A stretch of 64,000 nucleotides of DNA from Pseudomonas asiatica (GTDB lineage: Bacteria; Pseudomonadota; Gammaproteobacteria; Pseudomonadales; Pseudomonadaceae), in assembly GCF_009932335.1 (NCBI RefSeq), contig NZ_BLJF01000002.1, positions 434,001 through 498,000 on the forward strand. The letters run 5' to 3'. Positions 53,610 through 62,464 of this stretch are shown here, piece by piece. Both the position numbers and the translations under genes were made by a program. Under the pieces are notes generated by a model. The model had not been told where the DNA came from, did no database searches, and saw only the letters and a program-made list of their open reading frames with translations. Position 1 is the first letter of the stretch, and every line of letters starts with the position of its first letter.

Positions 53610-54065
53610 TCATTTGGGCTGTGCGTTGGCAGCCAGTTGTTCCAGCGCGGACTCCAGGGCCAGGCGATAACCGCTGGCGCCCAGGCCGCAGATCACCCCT
53701 ACTGCAACATCGGAAAAGTAGGAGTGGTGGCGGAACGGTTCGCGTTTGTGCACGTTGGACAGGTGCACTTCGATGAATGGGATGCTCACCGCAAGCAATG
53801 CGTCACGTAATGCGACGCTTGTGTGGGTGAAAGCAGCCGGATTGATCAGGATGAAGTCCACACCCTCGTTGCGTGCGGCGTGAATGCGGTCGATCAGTTC
53901 GTATTCGGCGTTGCTCTGCAGGTACTGCAGATGGTGGCCTGCGGCGCGGGCACGTTGCTCCAGGTCCTGGTTGATCTGGGCCAGGGTCACGGCGCCGTAG
54001 TGGCCAGGCTCGCGGGTACCGAGCAGGTTGAGGTTGGGGCCGTGAAGCACCAGTAGCGTTGCCAT
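53610..54065 (-). CDS. aroQ: 3-dehydroquinate dehydratase, type II
   Basis: A 151-residue shikimate-pathway enzyme. Conserved: [21 protein letters not shown] (with the catalytic Tyr in GHYG), [35 protein letters not shown] and [26 protein letters not shown] at 54065. It lies 100 bases upstream of accB on the same strand, the usual aroQ-accB-accC order. Confidence 0.97.
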   Translation of the reverse strand: MATLLVLHGPNLNLLGTREPGHYGAVTLAQINQDLEQRARAAGHHLQYLQSNAEYELIDRIHAARNEGVDFILINPAAFTHTSVALRDALLAVSIPFIEVHLSNVHKREPFRHHSYFSDVAVGVICGLGASGYRLALESALEQLAANAQPK

Positions 54066-54244
54066 CTGCGGATTCCTTGGATTTGTAGGGCAATTCGACA
54101 CAGCGCGGCGAGTGTGCCGTAAAGCGACGGCAAGTGTCCAGTTCCCGGCAATAGCCAGCACGATGTCCGAGGTTCGCGCGAAGTATGTGACCAAATAATT
54201 AAATTTGGTCACTGATTTCTGGATTTTTCACAGCTCGCGGGAAG

Positions 54245-56017
54245 TTATAGACCGACTTTACCGCGCACGCGTGTGAGAATTTGCGCAAATTCACTGGCAT
54301 TTATCTCGCCAATGACCCGATCAGCGGTTATTTCGCTACCGTTCGCGGCAAAGAACAGCAGGGCGGGCGGGCCGAACAGCCGGTAGCGATCGAGCAGGCT
54401 GCGTTGTTCGGCATTGCTTTCGGTGATGTCAAAACGCAGCAGCTTGAAGCCGGCCAGTTGCGCTTGCACCTGCGGCGTGGTGAGCACCTCGCGTTCGATC
54501 ACCTTGCAACTGATGCACCAGTCGGCGTACCAGTCCAAGAGCACCGGCTGGCCGGCTGCCTTGGCCTGGGCCAGGGCAGCGTCCAGTGCGGCGGGGGTAG
54601 TGATCGTCTGCCAGCTATCCGCCTGCACCGCGGGCCCGTTGCCGGTGGCCACAAGGGTTGCCGGCGGCAGCGGGCGCAGTGGGTCGCCGTGGCCGCTGAG
54701 GGCGCCGTACCAGCAGGCCAGGGCGTACACCAGCAGGGCCAGGCCGAGCAGTTGGGCCAGGCGCTGGCGCGCGGTCTTGACGACAAATTCGAGGGCACCG
54801 AGGAACAGCGCCACGCCGGCGGCGAGGAAACCGACCAGCAGCAAGGTCAGCGGGCCTGGCAGCACACGGCTGAGCAAACCGATGGCCAAGCCCAGCAGCA
54901 GGACGCCGATGGCGTTCTTCACCGTGTTCAGCCAAGGGCCGCTTTTCGGCAGCCAGGCCGCGCCACCGGTAGCCACCAGCAGCAATGGTGCGCCCATGCC
55001 CAGGCCTAGGGCGAACAGCTTGAGTGCGCCGCCCAGGGCATCGCCGCTGGCGCTGATGTACAGCAGCGCACCGGCCAGCGGCGCCGACACACAGGGCGAA
55101 ACCAGCAGGCTGGAGAGTACGCCCAGTATTGCCGCGCCCAGCAGCGAGCCGCCCCGGGTGTGGCTGGCCACATTGTTCAGGCGGTTGCTCAGGGCTTGCG
55201 GCAGTTTCAGTTCGAACAGGCCGAACATGGCCAGGGCAAATACCACGAAAAACAGCGCGAAGGGCACCAGTACCCAGGCCGACTGCAGGCGCGCCTGCAG
55301 GTTCAGGCCGGCGCCGAACAACCCCATCAACGCACCGAGTACCGCGAAGCTGGCCGCCATCGGCAGCACATAGGCCAGCGACAACGCCAAACCGCGCAGG
55401 CCGCCAGCCTGGCCGCGCAGCACCACGCCGGAAAGGATCGGCAGCATCGGCAGCACGCAGGGGGTGAACGTCAGGCCGACCCCAGCGAGGAAGAACAGCA
55501 GCAGCGACTTCCAGGTCCAGGCGTGTTCACCGCCGGCCGGGGTGCTTTTGCCGCCTTCGCCATCGATGCTCAGACGTGCGGTTTCTGGCGGGTAGCACAG
55601 GCCTTTGTCGGCGCAGCCCTGGTAGCCCACCAGCAGGGTGAAGGCGCGCGGGTCATTGCGCGGGAGCTCGATATCGAGCACGCCGTGGTACACCTCGACA
55701 TCGCCGAAGAACTCATCGTGCTTGGCCTCGCCCTTGGGGATGCTTGGTGTGCCCAGGGCAATGTCGGCCGGTTCGGTGCGGAACTGGAAACGGTGGCGAT
55801 AGAGGTAGTAGCCGTCGGTTGCGACGAAGCGCAGCTTGATGGTTTGCGCATCGGCCTGGACCAGGCTGAGCTTGAACGCTTCGTGTACCGGCAGGAAGTC
55901 GGCGTTGTTGGCCAGCGAAGCTGCGCCGAGGGTGGCGCTGGGGCGGTTGTCGAGCAGGCCCGTGGCGAAGGCAGGGCTGGCCAGCAGCAGGAACAGCAGG
56001 AAAAACAGGCGGCGCAT
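54245..56017 (-). CDS. dsbD: Thiol:disulfide interchange protein DsbD
   Basis: A 590-residue inner-membrane protein that carries reducing power from cytoplasmic thioredoxin to periplasmic DsbC-type partners and cytochrome c maturation. Signal peptide (MRRLFFLLFLLLASPAFA), N-terminal periplasmic domain with CADKGLCYPPE, about eight central membrane helices containing FTPCVLPMLPILSG and SPCVSAPLAG (the redox Cys pair), and a C-terminal thioredoxin domain with WYADWCISCKVIE. ATG at 56017 fits the signal peptide. Monocistronic by appearance. Confidence 0.95.
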   Translation of the reverse strand: MRRLFFLLFLLLASPAFATGLLDNRPSATLGAASLANNADFLPVHEAFKLSLVQADAQTIKLRFVATDGYYLYRHRFQFRTEPADIALGTPSIPKGEAKHDEFFGDVEVYHGVLDIELPRNDPRAFTLLVGYQGCADKGLCYPPETARLSIDGEGGKSTPAGGEHAWTWKSLLLFFLAGVGLTFTPCVLPMLPILSGVVLRGQAGGLRGLALSLAYVLPMAASFAVLGALMGLFGAGLNLQARLQSAWVLVPFALFFVVFALAMFGLFELKLPQALSNRLNNVASHTRGGSLLGAAILGVLSSLLVSPCVSAPLAGALLYISASGDALGGALKLFALGLGMGAPLLLVATGGAAWLPKSGPWLNTVKNAIGVLLLGLAIGLLSRVLPGPLTLLLVGFLAAGVALFLGALEFVVKTARQRLAQLLGLALLVYALACWYGALSGHGDPLRPLPPATLVATGNGPAVQADSWQTITTPAALDAALAQAKAAGQPVLLDWYADWCISCKVIEREVLTTPQVQAQLAGFKLLRFDITESNAEQRSLLDRYRLFGPPALLFFAANGSEITADRVIGEINASEFAQILTRVRGKVGL

Positions 56018-56118
56018 GGCGGACTCGCGAGGTGGAACGTGCTGGGCATGATAGCGGAGTTGGTGCGGGTTGGGGCCATGCTGGTGGCGGGGGCGACACA
56101 TGGCCGCTGGCTCATGTG

Positions 56119-56200
56119 CTGCGGGTAAACCCGCACCCACCTCGTCCGCATAAACCTCAAGCCATGCGCTATCCCTGTGGGAGCGGGCATGCCCGCGAAG
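56119..56200. repeat. REP-like pair upstream of dsbD
   Basis: GCGGGTAAACCCGCACCCAC (56121-56140) and GTGGGAGCGGGCATGCCCGC (56177-56196) are inverted with a few differences. It separates the dsbD and chemoreceptor genes, both on the minus strand. Confidence 0.75.
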
Positions 56201-56218
56201 AGGCCGGTACATGCCAAC

Positions 56219-58180
56219 CTAGACTCTGAAGGCCCGCACCGCCCGGTTCAGTTCACCACCCAGGCTCAGCAACTGCTCGCCTTGCTCGCGCCCCTCGCCA
56301 ATGCGCTGCAGGTTGTCCTCACCCAGCTCATGAATCCGCTCGCTGTGGTCGCGAATCTCACTCACGGCACCACTCTGCTGCGCCGTGACATCGGCAATCC
56401 GCACCGCAGTGTCCGAAATGGTGCGAATGGCACAGACGATCTCGTCCAGCGCCCCGTCCGCCGCCTGGGCCTGGTTGGCCGTGGCCTCGGCATGCTCAAG
56501 CTGCGCACGCATCCCGGCCACCGAACTTCTGGCTGCCTGCTGCAAGCGGTCGATCAGTGCCTGAATCTCGCCGGTCGCCCCGGTGGTGCGCTGTGCCAGC
56601 GAACGCACCTCATCGGCCACCACGGCAAAACCACGGCCCATCTCACCGGCGCGGGCCGCTTCGATCGCGGCATTCAGCGCCAGCAGGTTGGTCTGCTCGG
56701 CAATCGAGCGGATCACCGTCAGGACGCCGCCGATGGTGGCCGACTCCTCCGCCAGTTGCTCGATCATGCGGGCGTTGCCCTGCACCTCGTCGACCAACTC
56801 ACGCAAGCCCGACAGGCTCTGGCCGATCACCGCCTGGCCCTGCTCCACTGCACGCCCGGCATCGCGGCTGGCGTCAGCTGCGGCGCTGGCGTCGCCGGCC
56901 ACTTGCTGGATGGTCGCTTCCAGTTCACCCAAGGCATCGCGGATCTGCCCGGTGTCGCCGGCCTGGCGTTCGGCGCCGTCATGCAGGGCGGCGCTCATGC
57001 CGGCCAGGGCGTGGCTGCTGCCAGCCACCTGCTCGGCGTTGTGGCGTATGGTGCCGACCAGCTCTACCAGATACTGACGCAGGCGGTTGAGCGATTCCTG
57101 GATGTCGCGCAGTTCGCGGTTGGTCCTCCCCAGGGCGATGGCCTCGGCGAAATCACCCTCGGCCCAGCGCGACAGGGCAGGGGCCAGGCCGGTCAGGGTG
57201 CGCGCCAGGCGGCGTTGCAAGGTGTCGATCAGCAGGGCGATAAGCAGGATCAGGCCGATCATAAGGCCCTGGATGATTCGCACTTCAGCGGCAATTTTCG
57301 CATGCTGGGCGCGTACCTCGGGCTCCAGCGCCGCAATGGCCTGTTGCACGGCCTCCAGGCGCTGGCCGGTGCTGGCGGCCAGGGCGACGCGGCGCTCGAT
57401 CTGTTCGCGGGTGCGCTGCAGCTCGGCCGGGTAGCGGCCGAGCAGGCTCTGCAGTTCGCGCTTGAGGCCGACGGCAATGTCTTCCTGCTGGGCGCTGGCC
57501 TGGGTTTCCAGGCCCATCATCGCGGCGAAGTCGTCGGCACCGGATTCGGCGGTATGGGTTACGCCGAGCAAGGGCAAGGCATCGATCGCCTGGGCCTGGG
57601 CACGGATCAGCTGCAGCTCACGCTCCACTTCGTCGGCCAGCTCCGGGCGGCCGCTGCTGACCAGCTTGTCCCGGGCCAGCGACAGGCGACCGAGGTGCAC
57701 GGTGGCGTCGAGCAGTGGCACCAGGTAGCGGTTTGCGTCGGCGTTGCCGCTGTCGCGGGCGTAGCCGGCCATCTGTTCGAAGTTGGCACCCAGTTCCCGC
57801 TCGGCCTGCAGCAGCAGGGCTTGCGGGTCGCCGGCCAGCTTGCCGGCGGCCAGCAGCTCCTCGGCGGTAAAGGCCTGCAGGCTGTCCAGGCTGGGGCGCA
57901 GTTTGTCGGCCAGTTCGCTGGGCCAGTCGGCCAGCGCGGCCTGCAACTGCTGGTTGGCCTCCATCGCCGCGGCATGGCGCAGGGCATCGCCGCTGCCCAG
58001 GTACGCCTGGATGTTGCGGGCCGCCTGGTTCTGGAACTGCTGGGACAGGCCCAGGTAGCGCTCCATCAGTTGGTAGGGGCGCTCCAGGGCCCGTTGCGAC
58101 CACCACAAGGTGGCGCCCAGGGCGATACACACGGTTACCAGCAACAGGGTGTTGAAATTGGTCAGCCACTTCAGGCGCAT
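56219..58180 (-). CDS. Methyl-accepting chemotaxis protein
   Basis: A 653-residue chemoreceptor. A membrane helix at about 10-30 is followed by a long helical periplasmic domain (about 30-330), a second membrane helix ([22 protein letters not shown]), a HAMP segment and a signalling domain with the highly conserved hairpin tip [40 protein letters not shown]. The ligand is unknown: the sensor domain is coiled-coil-like without a recognisable binding motif. ATG at 58180 is the first with a good ribosome binding site. Confidence 0.9.
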   Translation of the reverse strand: MRLKWLTNFNTLLLVTVCIALGATLWWSQRALERPYQLMERYLGLSQQFQNQAARNIQAYLGSGDALRHAAAMEANQQLQAALADWPSELADKLRPSLDSLQAFTAEELLAAGKLAGDPQALLLQAERELGANFEQMAGYARDSGNADANRYLVPLLDATVHLGRLSLARDKLVSSGRPELADEVERELQLIRAQAQAIDALPLLGVTHTAESGADDFAAMMGLETQASAQQEDIAVGLKRELQSLLGRYPAELQRTREQIERRVALAASTGQRLEAVQQAIAALEPEVRAQHAKIAAEVRIIQGLMIGLILLIALLIDTLQRRLARTLTGLAPALSRWAEGDFAEAIALGRTNRELRDIQESLNRLRQYLVELVGTIRHNAEQVAGSSHALAGMSAALHDGAERQAGDTGQIRDALGELEATIQQVAGDASAAADASRDAGRAVEQGQAVIGQSLSGLRELVDEVQGNARMIEQLAEESATIGGVLTVIRSIAEQTNLLALNAAIEAARAGEMGRGFAVVADEVRSLAQRTTGATGEIQALIDRLQQAARSSVAGMRAQLEHAEATANQAQAADGALDEIVCAIRTISDTAVRIADVTAQQSGAVSEIRDHSERIHELGEDNLQRIGEGREQGEQLLSLGGELNRAVRAFRV

Positions 58181-58305
58181 AGCCGCGAGCTTCCTGCGGG
58201 GGAGGGAGAGGTCGGTGGCTGAAGTTATTGCGATTTTGTGACGGGGTGATGACGACAGGGGGTTGGCGCCATAAAAAAGTGGCACAGTGCCTCTATTGGT
58301 GGCCG

Positions 58306-58397
58306 CCTGCACTGGCCTCTTCGCAGCACAAGGCTGCTCCTACAGCGCGTGCGATACCTGTAGAAGCAGCCTTGTGCTGCGAAGAGGCCAGTGCAGG
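58306..58397. repeat. REP pair with 40-base arms
   Basis: Arms 58306-58345 and 58358-58397 (CCTGCACTGGCCTCTTCGCA... and its complement) are reverse complements over 40 bases with a single mismatch and a 12-base loop, giving one of the longest stems in the window. Of the CAGCACAAGGCTGC type, as at 337-409. It lies between the chemoreceptor and GGDEF genes. Confidence 0.9.
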
Positions 58398-58408
58398 CTA
58401 TAAGAAAC

Positions 58409-59767
58409 TCAAGGCTCCACACGGACTACACAATTACGCCCGGCATGCTTGGCCCGATACAGCGCCTCGTCCGCCGCACTGGCCATGGTCAGCGCATCCA
58501 GCCCCTCATCCAACTGCACCACCCCTGCACTGAAGGTGCACTGCAAGTCCCGTGGCTGCGCCGGGTAGAGGATCTCGGCAAAGCGCCTGCGGATTTCGTC
58601 CAGAACCTTGTGCGCCGCGTCCAGTGCGGTATTGGGCATGACAATGGCGAACTCTTCACCGCCGTAACGGCCAATGAAATCGGTCTTGCGCAAGCGCTGC
58701 TTGAGAAACAGCGCCAGGCTCTTGATCACCCGGTCGCCCATGGGGTGACCGTGGCGGTCGTTGATCTTCTTGAAGTGGTCGATGTCGAGCATGGCGAAGC
58801 ACAACGGCAGCTGCTCGCGACGGGCGCGGAAGCTGCAGTCTTCCAGCAATTGCAGGATGTGGGTGTGGTTGTACAACCCGGTCAGGCTGTCGCGTACCAT
58901 GCGCGCCTTCAGGTGCCGGGCGCGGGCGGCGCGGTTGCGCACGGTGGTGATCAGGTGGCGTGAGCGAAACGGCTTGGTCAGGAAGTCATCACCGCCTTCG
59001 CTCATGGCATCCAGCTGCTTGTCCAGGTCGTCCTCGGCAGACAGATAGATGATCGGCACACTCACATAACGGTCGCTGTGGCGGATCACCTTGGCCAGTT
59101 CGGGGCCGGTGCAGGCCGGCATGTACAGGTCGAGGATGATCAGGTCGGGCTGGAAGTCAGCCAGCTCGGCCATGGTGCGGATCGGGTCGGTCAGGCTGCG
59201 GGTGATCATGCCGGCGCTGGCCAGCACGCGCTCGGTGTACAGCGCCTGGGTGCGTGAGTCGTCGATGACCAGTACGCGCAACGGGTCGTGCTGGGTTGCA
59301 TTGGTCAGCAGTTCGACCTTTTCCAACAGGCTGGAGGCTTCCAGGGTGCCGGTGAGGAAGTCCTGGCCACCGGCGCGCACGGCGGCCAGGCGGGTCGGGG
59401 TGTCGGTTTCGTGATGGCTGAAGAACAGCAGTGGTATATGTCGGGCCAGCCCCTGCTGCATCTGGGCAGCCAACAGCAGGCCTTGGCCGGCACCGTTGAA
59501 GTCGACATCCATGATGATGGCCGAGGGCGGGTATTCGCTGATCGAGGCCTGAAACGCCGCGGCGCTGGCAAGCGCCTGCACCACCAGGCCAAAGAATTCC
59601 AGTTGCTGGGCCAGGCGCTGGGCGCGTTCGTGGTCCTGCAGCAGGATGTACACCGGCTTGCGCAGGGGCGGCAGCAGCACCTGATCGAGCGGGTCGTCCT
59701 TGCGCAGGCCGCTACGCGTCAGCTGTTGGGCGGGGCACAGCGGGCTCGGCTCGGCTGCTTGGCTCAT
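58409..59767 (-). CDS. Response regulator with two REC domains and a GGDEF diguanylate cyclase
   Basis: A 452-residue protein. The first receiver-like domain (about 38-155) has IIMDVD but otherwise weak conservation; the second (about 162-285) is canonical: VLVIDDSRT, LIILDLYMP (phospho-acceptor Asp) and DFLTKPF (Lys). The C-terminal GGDEF domain (about 290-450) has the active-site GGEEF in FIGRYGGEEFAIV and an RxxD inhibitory site (RKTD) five residues upstream. It should make cyclic di-GMP in response to phosphorylation. The sensor kinase is not in the window. Confidence 0.9.
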   Translation of the reverse strand: MSQAAEPSPLCPAQQLTRSGLRKDDPLDQVLLPPLRKPVYILLQDHERAQRLAQQLEFFGLVVQALASAAAFQASISEYPPSAIIMDVDFNGAGQGLLLAAQMQQGLARHIPLLFFSHHETDTPTRLAAVRAGGQDFLTGTLEASSLLEKVELLTNATQHDPLRVLVIDDSRTQALYTERVLASAGMITRSLTDPIRTMAELADFQPDLIILDLYMPACTGPELAKVIRHSDRYVSVPIIYLSAEDDLDKQLDAMSEGGDDFLTKPFRSRHLITTVRNRAARARHLKARMVRDSLTGLYNHTHILQLLEDCSFRARREQLPLCFAMLDIDHFKKINDRHGHPMGDRVIKSLALFLKQRLRKTDFIGRYGGEEFAIVMPNTALDAAHKVLDEIRRRFAEILYPAQPRDLQCTFSAGVVQLDEGLDALTMASAADEALYRAKHAGRNCVVRVEP

Positions 59768-60015
59768 GTCCTGGCTACTTGTAGGTTGGGGTGTGCAGGG
59801 GCAATGATGGCTCTATGCTAGCAGTTCTTTTCAGGTGCGTGAGTGCCCTGTGTCAACAAAGCGGCCAGAACGAATATTCAGTTGCTGACCGATTGGTCGC
59901 TTATGCGTAAGGCGGTGTCTGCTTTATAGTGCTGCCACGCGGGCTTGCCGTGGCACCCTGGCGTAGGCCTGTGGTCCAAGCCCCTGAACCGTCGTGACTG
60001 ATTAAGGACAAAGCC

Positions 60016-61083
60016 ATGCTGGACTGGAAAAACCGCGAGGCCAAAGCCGAGCCCCGCGAGCGTGTCGACGGCCGTGGCGCCGCCGCCCGTAGCTATCTTG
60101 GCGGCCTCTGGAGCCGTGCCCTGGGGACCCTGATCGGGTTGTACCTGCTGGTGTGCATCGGCCTGGGCTGGTACTGGAGCCAGGAGCCGGAGCTGTTCCC
60201 GGTGCAGCAGAACGCCCAGGCCGCAGCCGAGCGTACCGGCCAGCAGATGGTGGTGGGCTACACCACTATCGAAACCCTCAAGACCGTGGCCGGCACCTTG
60301 CTGAACAAGCCTGGTGGCTACATTTCCAACGACCGCTTCCCGCCAGGGCTGTGGATGGACAACATGCCGAGCTGGGAATATGGCGTGCTGGTCCAGGTGC
60401 GCGACCTGTCCCGTGCCTTGCGCAAGGACTTCGCCCGTTCGCAGTCGCAGTCGACCGAAGACGCCGACCTGGCCAAGGCCGAGCCGCGTTTCAACTTCGA
60501 CAACAAGAGCTGGATCCTGCCGTCGAGCGAGTCGGAGTTCGAAGAGGGCATCAAGTCGCTGACCCGCTACCAGACCCGTCTGGCTGCCGGCGACAAGGGC
60601 GCAATCTTCTATACCCGTGCCGACAACCTGAACAACTGGCTGGGTGACGTGGCCACCCGCCTGGGCTCGCTGTCGCAGCGCCTGTCGGCCAGCGTTGGCC
60701 GGGTCAAGCTCAACACCACGCTGAAGACCGAGTCGCTGGTCGCCGGCCAGGCGCCGCAGGTGGACGAGGAGCTGGTGGAAACCCCATGGCTGCAGATCGA
60801 CAACGTGTTCTACGAAGCCCGTGGCCAGGCCTGGGCGCTGTCGCACCTGCTGCGCGCCATCGAGGTGGACTTTGCCGACGTGCTGGCGAAGAAGAACGCC
60901 ACGGTCAGCGTGCGCCAGATCATCCGTGAGCTGGAAGCCTCGCAGGAAGCCCTGTGGAGCCCGATGGTGCTCAACGGCAGCGGCTTCGGCATGTGGGCCA
61001 ACCACTCACTGGTCATGGCCAACTACATTTCCCGGGCCAACGCGGCGGTCATCGACCTGCGTCAGCTGCTGTCGCAGGGTTGA
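60016..61083 (+). CDS. DUF2333 family membrane-anchored protein
   Basis: A 355-residue protein with a single N-terminal membrane helix (about 33-55, RALGTLIGLYLLVCIGLGWYW) and a large soluble domain on the outside with conserved SWEYGVLVQVRDLSRALRKDFARSQSQSTEDADLAKAEP and WSPMVLNGSGFGMWANHSLVMANYISRANAAVIDLRQLL. This resembles the DUF2333 proteins of Pseudomonas; function unknown. The TGA stop shares a base with the ATG of the NUDIX gene, so they are translationally coupled. Confidence 0.8.
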   Translation: MLDWKNREAKAEPRERVDGRGAAARSYLGGLWSRALGTLIGLYLLVCIGLGWYWSQEPELFPVQQNAQAAAERTGQQMVVGYTTIETLKTVAGTLLNKPGGYISNDRFPPGLWMDNMPSWEYGVLVQVRDLSRALRKDFARSQSQSTEDADLAKAEPRFNFDNKSWILPSSESEFEEGIKSLTRYQTRLAAGDKGAIFYTRADNLNNWLGDVATRLGSLSQRLSASVGRVKLNTTLKTESLVAGQAPQVDEELVETPWLQIDNVFYEARGQAWALSHLLRAIEVDFADVLAKKNATVSVRQIIRELEASQEALWSPMVLNGSGFGMWANHSLVMANYISRANAAVIDLRQLLSQG

Positions 61084-61622
61084 TGATGGCGATCAGCCCG
61101 AACGAGGCCGCCCACCGGGCGGCTTCCGACCGAGAACTGGTCACCTGGGTGGATGAAGCCGACCGGGTGCTGGGTGCCTTGCCCCGGGCCGAACTGCGTG
61201 AGCGCGGCCTGATCGGGCGTTGCACGTTCATTCTGCTGTTCAACAGCGCCGGTGAGTTGTGCGTGCACCGGCGTACCCTGAGCAAGGCGCTGTACCCGGG
61301 GTATTGGGATGTGGCGGCAGGCGGCATGGTGACGGCCGGGGAGGCGTATGCCGATTCGGCGGCGCGTGAGCTGGCCGAAGAGCTGGGGATCGACGGGGTG
61401 GAGTTGCGCTTTCATGAACGGTTCTACTTCGACCAGCCGGATAACCGCTTGTGGTGTGCGGTGTATTCGGCGGTTTCGGATGCGCCGTTGCGGCTGCAGC
61501 CGGAAGAGGTGATCGAGGCGCGCTTCATTGGCCTGGAGCAGGCTGAGCAAGAAAGTCTGACCAAGCCGTATTGCCCGGACTCGTTGGCGGCGTTGCAGCG
61601 CTATAAAGCCAGCCTGGGATGA
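61083..61622 (+). CDS. NUDIX hydrolase
   Basis: A 179-residue protein with a complete NUDIX box GGMVTAGEAYADSAARELAE ELGID (GX5EX7REUXEEXGU) at about residues 79-103. The upstream segment GRCTFILLFNSAGELCVHRRTLSKALYPGYWDVAAGG resembles the YfcD-type NUDIX group that acts on nucleotide or isoprenoid diphosphates. ATG at 61083 overlaps the DUF2333 stop; the next codon is also ATG. Substrate unknown. Confidence 0.85.
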   Translation: MMAISPNEAAHRAASDRELVTWVDEADRVLGALPRAELRERGLIGRCTFILLFNSAGELCVHRRTLSKALYPGYWDVAAGGMVTAGEAYADSAARELAEELGIDGVELRFHERFYFDQPDNRLWCAVYSAVSDAPLRLQPEEVIEARFIGLEQAEQESLTKPYCPDSLAALQRYKASLG

Positions 61623-61629
61623 CGCCGTG

Positions 61630-61740
61630 GACCGCTTTGCGGTCCTTTCGCGACACAAGGCCGCTCCTACATTGATCGGGGTACGCAGGGCTTTGTAGGA
61701 GCGGCCTTGTGTCGCGATCGGGCTGCAAAGCAGCCCCAGT
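61630..61740. repeat. REP pair after the NUDIX gene
   Basis: Arms at 61648-61671 and 61694-61717 are perfect 24-base reverse complements (TCGCGACACAAGGCCGCTCC...), with an outer GCGGTCC/GGCTGC stem. Separates the NUDIX gene from yciH. Confidence 0.85.
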
Positions 61741-61941
61741 GTCGAAAGGAGTCGCAAAACATTCGCAAAATGCCGCATTCCAGTACTTAGCAACAGCGGG
61801 ATTTATCGTTACACTGCGCGCCCTTTTCGGGCTGCCGCAGGTCTTGTGGCAGTAGCGCCGCCCCTGCCAGAGTGGGGCTTCGCGGTCGGGCTCAACCCCC
61901 AGGGGCCGACCAGTTTTTGTCCTCAGCACAGAGGAACAAAA

Positions 61942-62313
61942 GTGGCCAAGAAAGCTTCTTCCTTCGCCGCCCTTGGCGGTCTCGTTTACTCCACCGACAC
62001 CGGTCGGCACTGCCCCGACTGTAGCCAGCCGGTGGATGCTTGTACCTGCAAGCAGCAGGTCATCCCCGAAGGCGATGGCATTGCCCGTGTGCGCCGCGAA
62101 AGCAAGGGCCGCGGCGGCAAGACCGTGACCACCGTCACCGGCGTGCCGCTGCCGCTCGATCAGCTCAAGGAGCTGGCCTCTACCCTCAAGCGCCGCTGTG
62201 GTACCGGTGGCGCCCTGAAGGATGGGGTCATCGAAATCCAGGGCGACCATGTCGAACTGCTGATCGGTGAGCTGACCAAGCAGGGCTTCAAGGCGAAAAA
62301 ATCCGGCGGCTGA
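61942..62313 (+). CDS. yciH: SUI1-family translation initiation factor (YciH)
   Basis: A 123-residue protein with an N-terminal zinc-ribbon-like segment (HCPDCSQPVDACTCK) and a C-terminal SUI1/eIF1 domain: VRRESKGRGGKTVTTVTGVPL, CGTGGALKDGVIEIQGDH. Bacterial YciH is thought to act in start-site fidelity. The GTG at 61942 is preceded by GAGGAAC; the frame is open earlier but gives an unrelated tail. Confidence 0.9.
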   Translation: MAKKASSFAALGGLVYSTDTGRHCPDCSQPVDACTCKQQVIPEGDGIARVRRESKGRGGKTVTTVTGVPLPLDQLKELASTLKRRCGTGGALKDGVIEIQGDHVELLIGELTKQGFKAKKSGG

Positions 62314-62464
62314 TGCGGCCACGCGATTTTTTGCCCAGTGCTTTCTAAACTCGTTGCCGTGACCAGGGTCTATCCAGGGCACGGACGAATCGTCATTTTT
62401 GGCTTTTACACTGCGCCCGCCTCCTTGCGGGGCAGTGTCTTCGACTTATCTATAGGGGACTTGA

